This document shows positions 15,844 through 21,288 of a DNA stretch of 21,288 nucleotides, in pieces; position 1 is the stretch's first letter; every line of letters starts with the position of its first letter. The position numbers were made by a program, and so were the translations under genes. This stretch comes from Saccoglossus kowalevskii. Lineage: Eukaryota > Hemichordata > Enteropneusta > Harrimaniidae. The stretch covers positions 1-21,288 of the forward strand of contig NW_003112204.1 of the NCBI RefSeq assembly GCF_000003605.2, written 5' to 3'. The notes below the pieces were generated by a model, which was not told the DNA's origin, searched no databases, and was given only the letters and a program-made list of their open reading frames with translations.

Positions 15844-15963
15844 GCCTCCTATCAAACCATTGCAAAACACACCAGTTCTTGTCCGATCACTGAAGTTAAG
15901 CTGTATCTGGTGTGGTTAGTACTTGCATGGGAGACTGGCTGGGAATACCACGTGCAGTAGACT
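15844..15963 (+). rRNA. 5S rRNA copy 78 (spacer H2)
   Basis: 120 nt. Variants A5C, G8A, C9T, G22A, T25C, C37T, C61T, G65T, C68T, C93T, G118A. The A before the gene is missing (ATTCGCC). Confidence 0.87.
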
Positions 15964-16059
15964 CATCAACATTTTTATTCCACATTACATACTAACTTTT
16001 TCCTATGATTTTTTGCGTAACCGTAGCATTAAATGGCATCCAATTGCGACGAATATTCA

Positions 16060-16178
16060 GCATACTGCCAAACCAATGCAGAATAAACCAGTTCTCGTCC
16101 GATCACTGAAGTTGATCTGCATCGGCCATGGTTAGTACTTACATGGGAGACCGGGTTGGGATACTACGAGCAGTAGCT
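16060..16178 (+). rRNA. 5S rRNA copy 79 (spacer I), strongly diverged
   Basis: 119 nt. Variants C3A, T17A, C27A, A55G, G57T, G67C, G69A, G82A, a rearranged 94-103 stretch (one gain, one loss, C96T), C106T, T110A and one G lost at 117-118. Boxes A and C are both altered. Confidence 0.83.
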
Positions 16179-16274
16179 TATCAACATTTTTATTCCACCG
16201 TACATACTATCTTTTTCCCTTGATTATTTGCCTAGCCGAAACATTAATTGAAATCCAATTCCGACGAATATTTT

Positions 16275-16394
16275 GCCTACAGCCAAACCATTGCAGAATA
16301 CACCAGTTCTCGTCCGATCAATGAAGTTAAGCTGCATCGGGCGTGGTTAGTACTTGCATGGGAGACCGGCTGAGAAGACCACGTGCAGTAGGCT
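16275..16394 (+). rRNA. 5S rRNA copy 80 (spacer C)
   Basis: 120 nt. Variants T7A, C47A, G99A, T103G. The upstream flank reads ATATTTT instead of ATATTCA. Confidence 0.9.
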
Positions 16395-16490
16395 CATCAA
16401 CATTTTTATTCCACATTACATACTAACTTTTACCCATGATTTTTTGCCTAGCCGTAGCGTTAAACCACAGACATTTCTGACGAATATTCA

Positions 16491-16610
16491 GCCTACTTTC
16501 AAACCATTGCAGAACACACCAGTTCTCGTCCAATCACTGAATTTAAGCTGCATCATGCGTGGTTAGTACTTGCATGGGAGACCGGCTGGGAATACCACGT
16601 GCAGTAGGCT
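16491..16610 (+). rRNA. 5S rRNA copy 81 (chimeric E-F/A spacer)
   Basis: 120 nt. Variants G8T, C9T, T25C, G42A, G52T, G65A, G66T. The spacer begins as class E/F (ACATTACATAC, CTTTTACCC) and switches to class A at about 16456 (AGCGTTAAACC). Near-copy of copy 2. Confidence 0.9.
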
Positions 16611-16706
16611 CATCAACATTTTTATTCCACCGTACATACTAAGTTTGTCCCGGGATTTTTTGCCTAGCCGAAGTATTAAATTACATCCAATTCCGAGGAA
16701 TATTCA

Positions 16707-16826
16707 GCCTACTGCCTAACCATTGCAGAGTACACCTGTTCGCGTCCGATCACTGAAGTTAAGCTGCATCGGGCGTGGTTAGTACTTGCATGGGAGACCT
16801 GCTGGGAATGCCACATGCAATAGGCT
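16707..16826 (+). rRNA. 5S rRNA copy 82 (spacer B)
   Basis: 120 nt. Variants A11T, A24G, A31T, T36G, G94T, A104G, G109A, G114A. A31T is shared with copy 3. Confidence 0.9.
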
Positions 16827-16922
16827 TATCAACATTTTTATTCCACCGTACATACTATCTTTTTCCCTTGATTATTTGCCTAGCCGAAACATTAATTGAA
16901 ATCCAATTCCGACGAATATTTA

Positions 16923-17042
16923 GCCTACAGCCAAACCATTGCAGAATACACCAGTTCTCGTCCGATCACTGAAGTTAAGCTGCATTGGGCGTGGTTAGTA
17001 CTTGCATGGGAGACCGGCTGGGAATACCACGTGCAGTAAGCT
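16923..17042 (+). rRNA. 5S rRNA copy 83 (spacer C)
   Basis: 120 nt. Variants T7A, C64T, G117A. The flank TATTTA matches copy 4. Confidence 0.91.
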
Positions 17043-17138
17043 CATCAACATTTTTATTCCACATTACATACTAACTTTTACCCATGATTTTTTGCCTAGC
17101 CGTGGGATTAAATGACATACAATTCCGACGAATATTCA

Positions 17139-17258
17139 GCCTACTGCCAAACCATTGCAGAATACACCAGTTCTCGTCCGATCACTGAAGTTAAGGCGCA
17201 TCGGGCGTGGTTAGTTCTTGCACGGGAGACCGGCTGGGAAAACCAAGTTCAGTCGGCT
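17139..17258 (+). rRNA. 5S rRNA copy 84 (spacer E), strongly diverged
   Basis: 120 nt. Variants C58G, T59C, A78T, T85C, T103A, C108A, G111T, A116C. Confidence 0.86.
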
Positions 17259-17354
17259 CATCAACATTTTTATTCCACATTACATACTAACTTTTTCCCA
17301 TGAATTTTTGCCTAGACGATGCATTAAATGACATACAATTCGGACGAATATTCA

Positions 17355-17474
17355 GCCTACATTCAAACCATTGCAGAATACACCAGTTCTCGTCTGATCA
17401 CTGAAGTTAAGCTGCATCGGGCGTGGTTAGTACTTTCATGGGAGACCGGCTGGGAATACCACGTGCATTAGGCT
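17355..17474 (+). rRNA. 5S rRNA copy 85 (spacer D)
   Basis: 120 nt. Variants T7A, G8T, C9T, C41T, G82T, G114T. Helix I has at least three weak or broken pairs. Confidence 0.88.
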
Positions 17475-17569
17475 GATCAACATTTTTATTCCACCTTTAC
17501 ATACTAACGTTTTCCCATGATTTTTTGCCTATAGTAGGATAAATGACATCCAATTCCGACGAATATTCA

Positions 17570-17688
17570 GCTACTGCCAAACCATTGCAGAATACACCAG
17601 TTCTCGTCCGATCACTGAAGTTAAGCTGCATCGGGCGTTTTTAGTACTTGCCTGGGAGACCGGCTGGGAATACCACGTGCAGTAGGCT
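17570..17688 (+). rRNA. 5S rRNA copy 86 (chimeric G/E spacer) with internal T5, likely defective
   Basis: 119 nt. One C lost at 2-3, G71T, G72T, A84C. T5 at 17638-17642. The spacer is class G on the left (AACGTTTTCCC) and class E on the right (ATAGTAGGATAAATGAC). Confidence 0.86.
17638..17642 (+). terminator. Intragenic TTTTT in copy 86
   Basis: Equivalent to gene positions 70-74; the seventh and last T5 gene in the window. Confidence 0.55.
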
Positions 17689-17700
17689 AATGAACATTTT

Positions 17701-17805
17701 ATTGCAGAATACACCAGTTCTCGTACGATCACTGAAGTTAAGCTGCATCGGGCGTGGTTAGTACTTGCATGGGAGACCGGCTGGGAATACCACGTGCAGT
17801 AGGCT
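17701..17805 (+). pseudogene. 5S copy 87, 5'-truncated (t unit)
   Basis: 105 nt from position 16 with only C41A. The linker is one base shorter and holds four T instead of five. Confidence 0.85.
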
Positions 17806-17901
17806 CATCAACATTTTTAATCCACATTACATACTAACTTTTTCCCATGATTTTTTGCCTAGACGAAGCATTAAATGACATACAATTCGGACGAATATTC
17901 A

Positions 17902-18021
17902 GCCTACTGCCAAACCATTGCAGAATACACCAGTTCTTGTCCGATCACTGAAGTTAAGCTGCATCGGGCGTGGTTAGTACTTGCATGGGAGACAGGCTGG
18001 GAATAACACGTGCATTAGGCT
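17902..18021 (+). rRNA. 5S rRNA copy 88 (spacer D)
   Basis: 120 nt. Variants C37T, C93A, C105A, G114T. The preceding spacer has CATTTTTAATCC. Confidence 0.9.
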
Positions 18022-18116
18022 CATCAACATTTTATTCCACCGGACATACTAACGTTTTCCCGGGATTTTTTGCCTATCCGAAGTATTAAATTACATCCAA
18101 TTCCAACGAATATTCA

Positions 18117-18236
18117 GCCTACTGCCAAAGCATTGCAGAATACGCCAGTTCTCGTCCGATCTCTGAAGTTAAGCTGCATCGGGCGTGGTTAGTACTTACA
18201 TGGGAGACCGGCTGAGAAGACCACGTGCAGTATGCT
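18117..18236 (+). rRNA. 5S rRNA copy 89 (spacer G)
   Basis: 120 nt. Variants C14G, A28G, A46T, G82A, G99A, T103G, G117T. Close to copies 37 and 42, sharing CCGGACATAC and CCAACGAAT in the spacer. Confidence 0.9.
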
Positions 18237-18332
18237 CATCAACATTTTTATTCCACATTACATACTAACTTTTACCCATGATTTTTTGCCTAGCCGTAGC
18301 AGTAAACGACATCCAATTCCGACGAATATTCA

Positions 18333-18452
18333 GCCTACGGCCAAACCATTGCAGAATACACCAGTTCTTGTCCGATCACTGAAGTTAAGCTGAATCGGGC
18401 GTGGTTAGTACTTGCATGGGAGACCGGCTGGGAATACCACGTGCAGTAGGCT
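18333..18452 (+). rRNA. 5S rRNA copy 90 (spacer F)
   Basis: 120 nt. Variants T7G, C37T, C61A. One change more than copy 43. Confidence 0.91.
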
Positions 18453-18548
18453 TATCAACATTTTTATTCCACCGTACATACCAAATTTTTCCCGGGATTT
18501 TTTGCCTAGCCAAAGCGTTAAACCACAGGCAATTCTGACGAATATTCA

Positions 18549-18666
18549 GCCTACTGTCAAACCATTGCGGAACACACCAGTTCGCGTCCAATCACTGAAT
18601 TTAAGCTGCATCGTGCGTGGTTAACTTGCATGGGAGACCGGCTGGGAATACCACGTGCAGTAGGTT
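18549..18666 (+). rRNA. 5S rRNA copy 91 (spacer A)
   Basis: 118 nt. Variants C9T, A21G, T25C, T36G, G42A, G52T, G66T, two bases lost in 75-78 (GGTTAACTTG), C119T. The loss lies between IE and box C. Confidence 0.86.
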
Positions 18667-18762
18667 CATCAACATTTTTCTTCCACCATACATACAATCT
18701 TTTTCCCTTGATTATTTGCCTAGCCGAAACATTAATTGAAATCCAATTCCGACGAATATTCA

Positions 18763-18882
18763 GCCTGCTGCCAAACCATTGCAGAATACACCAGTTCTCG
18801 TCCGATCACTGAAGTTAAGCCGCATCGGGCATGGTTAGGACTTGCACGGGAGACCGGCTGGGAATACCACGTGCAGTAGGCC
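18763..18882 (+). rRNA. 5S rRNA copy 92 (chimeric B/C spacer)
   Basis: 120 nt. Variants A5G, T59C, G69A, T77G, T85C, T120C. A5G with T115 keeps a G-U wobble. The spacer start (TTCATC) follows a class A gene as a B spacer would, then continues as class C. Confidence 0.89.
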
Positions 18883-18978
18883 CATCAACATTTTTATTCC
18901 ACATTACATTCTAATTTTGTCCCATGATTTTTTGCCCAGACGAAGCATTAAATGACATACAATTCGGACGAATATTCA

Positions 18979-19098
18979 GCCTACTGCCAAACCATTGCAG
19001 AATACACCAGTTCTCGTCCGACCACTGAAGTTAAGCTGCATCGTGCGTGGTTAGTACTTGCATGGGAGACTGGCTGGGAATACCACGTGCAGTAGGTT
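18979..19098 (+). rRNA. 5S rRNA copy 93 (spacer D)
   Basis: 120 nt. Variants T44C, G66T, C93T, C119T. Identical to the next copy. Confidence 0.91.
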
Positions 19099-19195
19099 CA
19101 TCAACATTTTTATTCCACCGTACATACTAAGTTTGTCCCGGGATTTTTTTGCCTAGCCGAAGTATTAAATTACATCCAATTCCGAGGAATATTCA

Positions 19196-19315
19196 GCCTA
19201 CTGCCAAACCATTGCAGAATACACCAGTTCTCGTCCGACCACTGAAGTTAAGCTGCATCGTGCGTGGTTAGTACTTGCATGGGAGACTGGCTGGGAATAC
19301 CACGTGCAGTAGGTT
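19196..19315 (+). rRNA. 5S rRNA copy 94 (spacer B)
   Basis: 120 nt, identical to copy 93. It is also flanked downstream by a class B spacer, so it looks like the product of a recent one-unit tandem duplication. Confidence 0.91.
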
Positions 19316-19411
19316 CATCAACATTTTTATTCCACCGTACATACTAAGTTTGTCCCGGGATTTTTTGCCTAGCCGAAGTATTAAATTACATCCAATTGCG
19401 ACGAATATTCA

Positions 19412-19531
19412 TCCTACTGCCAAACCATTGTAGAATACACCAGTTCACGTCCGATCACAGAAGTTAAGCTGCATCGGGCGTGGTTAGTACTTGCATGGGA
19501 GACATGATGGGAATACCACGAGCAGCAGGCT
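19412..19531 (+). rRNA. 5S rRNA copy 95 (B-type spacer, J-type gene)
   Basis: 120 nt. Variants G1T, C20T, T36A, T48A, C93A, G94T, C96A, T110A, T115C. C96A breaks helix IV pair G82-C96. Confidence 0.87.
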
Positions 19532-19627
19532 TATCAACATTTGTATTCCACCGTACATACAAAATTTTTCCCGGGATTTGTTGCCTAGCCGAAGTATTAA
19601 ATTACATCCAATTCCGTCGAATTTTCA

Positions 19628-19747
19628 GCCTACTGCCAAACCATTGCAGAATACACCAGTTCTCGTCTGATCACAGAAGTTAAGCTGCATCGGGCGTGGT
19701 TAGTACTTGCATGGGAGACCTGCTGGGAATACCACATGCAGTAGGCT
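19628..19747 (+). rRNA. 5S rRNA copy 96 (spacer J)
   Basis: 120 nt. Variants C41T, T48A, G94T, G109A. The flank reads CGAATTTTCA. Confidence 0.9.
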
Positions 19748-19846
19748 TATCAACATTTTTATTCCACCGGACATACTATCTTTTTTCCCCCGTGATTTTT
19801 TTCCTAGCCGAAGCATTAATTTAAATCCAATTCCAACAAATATTCA

Positions 19847-19966
19847 GCCTACTGCCAAACCATTGCAGAATACACCAGTTCTCGTCCGATCACTGAAATT
19901 AAGGCGCATCGCGCGTGGTTAGTTCATGCACGCAAGACCGTCTGGGAATACCACGTTCAGTCGGCT
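19847..19966 (+). rRNA. 5S rRNA copy 97 (spacer C), strongly diverged
   Basis: 120 nt. Variants G52A, C58G, T59C, G66C, A78T, T80A, T85C, G87C, G88A, G95T, G111T, A116C. Box C core reads CGCAAGACC, so a dead copy is likely. Sister of copy 18 (shared CCAACAAAT flank). Confidence 0.83.
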
Positions 19967-20062
19967 CATCAACATTTTTATTCCACATTACATACTAACT
20001 TTTTCACATGATTTTTTGCCTAGACGAAGCATTAAATGACATACAATTCGGACGAATATTCA

Positions 20063-20182
20063 GCCTACAGCCAAACCATTGCAGAATACACCAGTTCTCG
20101 TCCGATCACTGAAGTTAAGCTGCATCGGGCGTGGTTAGTAATTGCATGGGAGACCTGCAGGGAATGCCACGTGCAATAGGCT
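20063..20182 (+). rRNA. 5S rRNA copy 98 (spacer D)
   Basis: 120 nt. Variants T7A, C79A, G94T, T97A, A104G, G114A. The back half is class B-like. Confidence 0.89.
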
Positions 20183-20278
20183 TATCAACATTTTTATTCC
20201 ACCGAACATAATATCTTTTTCCCTTGATTATTTGCCTAGCCGAAACATTAATTGAAATCCAATTCCGACGAATATTCA

Positions 20279-20397
20279 GCCTACTGCCAAACCATTGCAT
20301 AATACACCAGTTCTCGTCTGATCTCTGAGTTAAGCTGCATCGGGCGTTTATAGTACTTGCATGGGAGACCGGCTGGGAATACCACGTGCAGTAGGCT
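20279..20397 (+). rRNA. 5S rRNA copy 99 (spacer C)
   Basis: 119 nt. Variants G22T, C41T, A46T, one A lost at 50-51, G71T, G72T, T73A. GCGTTTATAG looks like the T5 allele with the run broken by T73A, but A84C is absent. Confidence 0.87.
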
Positions 20398-20494
20398 CAT
20401 CAAACATTTTTTATTCCACATTACATACTAACTTTTCATCATGATTTTTTGCCTAGACGAAGCATAAATGACATACAATTCGGACGAATATTCA

Positions 20495-20615
20495 GCCTAC
20501 TGCCAAACTATTGCAGAATACACCAGTTCTTGTCCGATCACTGAAGTTAAGCTGCATCGGACGAGGGTTAGTACTTGCATGGGAGACCGGCTGAGAAGAC
20601 CACGTGCAGTATGCT
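20495..20615 (+). rRNA. 5S rRNA copy 100 (spacer D)
   Basis: 121 nt. Variants C15T, C37T, G67A, T70A, one extra G at 71-72, G99A, T103G, G117T. The IE element is altered. Confidence 0.87.
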
Positions 20616-20712
20616 CATCAACATTTTTATTCCACATTACATACTGACATTTTACCCATGATTTTTTGCCTAGCCGTAGCAGTAAACGACATCCAATTCC
20701 GACGAATATTCA

Positions 20713-20832
20713 GCCTACGGCCAAACCATTGCAGAATACACCAGTTCTCGTCCGATCACTGAAGTTAAGCTGAATCGGGCGTGGTTAGTACTTGCATGGA
20801 AGACCGGCCGGGAATACCACGTGCAGTAGGCT
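20713..20832 (+). rRNA. 5S rRNA copy 101 (spacer F)
   Basis: 120 nt. Variants T7G, C61A, G88A, T97C. G88A hits the box C GGGAGACC. Confidence 0.9.
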
Positions 20833-20928
20833 TATCAACATTTTTATTCCACCGTACATATCAAATTATTCCCGGGATTTTTTGCCTAGCCAAAGCGTTA
20901 AACCACAGGCAATTATGACGAATATTCA

Positions 20929-21048
20929 GCCTACTGTCAAACCATTGCAGAACACACCAGTTCTCGTGCAATCACTGAATTTAAGCTGCATCGTGCGTGG
21001 TTAGTACTTGCATGGGAGACCGGCTGGGAATACCATCTGCAGTAGGCT
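20929..21048 (+). rRNA. 5S rRNA copy 102 (spacer A)
   Basis: 120 nt. Variants C9T, T25C, C41G, G42A, G52T, G66T, C108T, G109C. Confidence 0.9.
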
Positions 21049-21144
21049 TATCAATATTTTTATTCCACCGTACATACTAACTTTGTCCCGGGATTTTTTG
21101 CCTAGCCGAAGTATTAAATTACATCCAATTCCGAGGAATATTCA

Positions 21145-21264
21145 GCCTACTGCCAGACCATTGCAGAGTACACCAGTTCGCGTCCGATCACTGAAGTTAA
21201 GCTACATCGGGCGTGGTTAGTACTTGCATGGGAGACCTGCTGGGAATGCCACATGCAATAGGCT
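21145..21264 (+). rRNA. 5S rRNA copy 103 (spacer B)
   Basis: 120 nt. Variants A12G, A24G, T36G, G60A, G94T, A104G, G109A, G114A. The last 24 bases of the window (to 21288) start the next spacer, including its T5. Confidence 0.9.
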
Positions 21265-21288
21265 TATCAACATTTTTATTCCACCGTA

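Larger units (their letters stand above)
16456..16985 (+). repeat. Second copy of the 530-bp block of 159-688
   Basis: Its left end is the visible switch inside the chimeric spacer of copy 81. The shared rare wordings are CTACTTTC, ATCATGCG, CACCTGTTCG and TATTTAGCC. Confidence 0.8.
17570..18666 (+). repeat. Higher-order repeat block, copies 86-91
   Basis: T5 gene, t, D, G, F, A, then a B/C chimera. It shares the lost C at positions 2-3 of its first gene with the block at 14432. Confidence 0.75.
1..21288 (+). repeat. Tandem 5S rDNA array, about 216-bp units
   Basis: Every part of the window is made of the same head-to-tail unit: a gene of about 120 bp that reads as eukaryotic 5S rRNA, then a spacer of about 96 bp. 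I counted 103 copies, all on the plus strand. Start-to-start distance is mostly 215-217 bp, with seven short steps of about 118 bp between gene ends (truncated units) and one of 55 bp between gene starts. 5S rRNA is made by RNA polymerase III and is part of the large ribosomal subunit. No other gene type interrupts the array, and no stretch of more than about 100 bases lies outside a gene copy. Confidence 0.96.

Noticed and set aside
1..21288. CRISPR array or phage repeat system
   Set aside because: Both halves of each unit are repeats, the unit is about 216 bp, and the conserved half is 5S rRNA. There are no unique spacers and no cas genes.
1..21288. Non-coding centromeric satellite
   Set aside because: The order of blocks recalls satellite higher-order repeats, but the monomer holds a complete 5S gene with internal promoter and T5 stop. 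A satellite derived from 5S genes remains possible for part of the array.
1..21288. Previously undescribed protein-based system hidden in the window
   Set aside because: Every stretch on both strands can be assigned to a 5S gene or its spacer. Nothing is left over that could hold another gene.

Overview
The whole window is one head-to-tail, single-strand array of 5S ribosomal RNA genes and their short spacers. I see no protein gene, tRNA, mobile element or unique DNA in it. I count 103 gene copies: one cut by the left edge, 94 at about full length, seven that lack their first 15 nt, and one 22-nt stub. A normal unit is about 216 bp: a gene of about 120 bp and a spacer of about 96 bp. The array runs off both ends of the window.

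Organism. Clustered 5S genes with an internal Pol III promoter are eukaryotic. The gene core (GAATACACC, GTTCTCGTCCGATCAC, GGTTAGTACTTG, ATGGGAGACC) looks like invertebrate animal 5S, with arthropod- or cnidarian-like wording. This is inferred from remembered family patterns and does not place the species. Spacers are AT-rich.

Numbering used below. Each gene is numbered 1-120 against the majority sequence of this window, read by eye. It starts GCCTACTGCC and ends GTGCAGTAGGCT. Variants are written like T7A. Gene parts are helix I (1-9 with 111-119), box A (about 51-65), IE (about 68-73) and box C (about 81-98). A TTTTT run lies at +9 to +13 after the gene, and a TATTAAAT-like element lies about 30 bp before it.

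Spacer classes, named for the spacer upstream of each gene. A: AAGCGTTAAACCACAG. B: TAAGTTTGTCCCGGG with TTCCGAGGAAT. C: ACATTAATTGAAATCC. D: ACATTACATAC with TTCGGACG. E: CCGTAGGATTAAATGACA. F: GCAGTAAACGACATCC. G: AACGTTTTCCCGGG. H1: GCGTTAAACGACATGC with AAATTATTCCC. H2: the same right half with CAACATTTTCCC. I: GCATTAAATGGCATCC. J: GGGATTTGTTGCC. t: truncated unit with almost no spacer.

Layout. Classes do not run at random. The order [T5 gene]-t-D-G-F-A-B recurs at about 4805-6120, 14432-15748 and 17570-18666, with shorter versions at 2041-2925, 7943-9040 and 10217-11319. Blocks of several units are repeated at exact offsets (980, about 2762, about 3527, 5627, 12390 and 16297 bp). This is a higher-order, patchwork array shaped by unequal exchange and conversion.

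Most striking pattern. Seven gene copies carry G71T and G72T, which create a TTTTT inside the gene. Each of the seven is followed directly by a copy missing its first 15 nt. The 5'-truncated copies are the closest of all to the consensus. No full-length copy matches the consensus exactly; the best four differ at two positions. Many class-specific changes break helix I, so a large share of this array may be pseudogenes or divergent variant genes.
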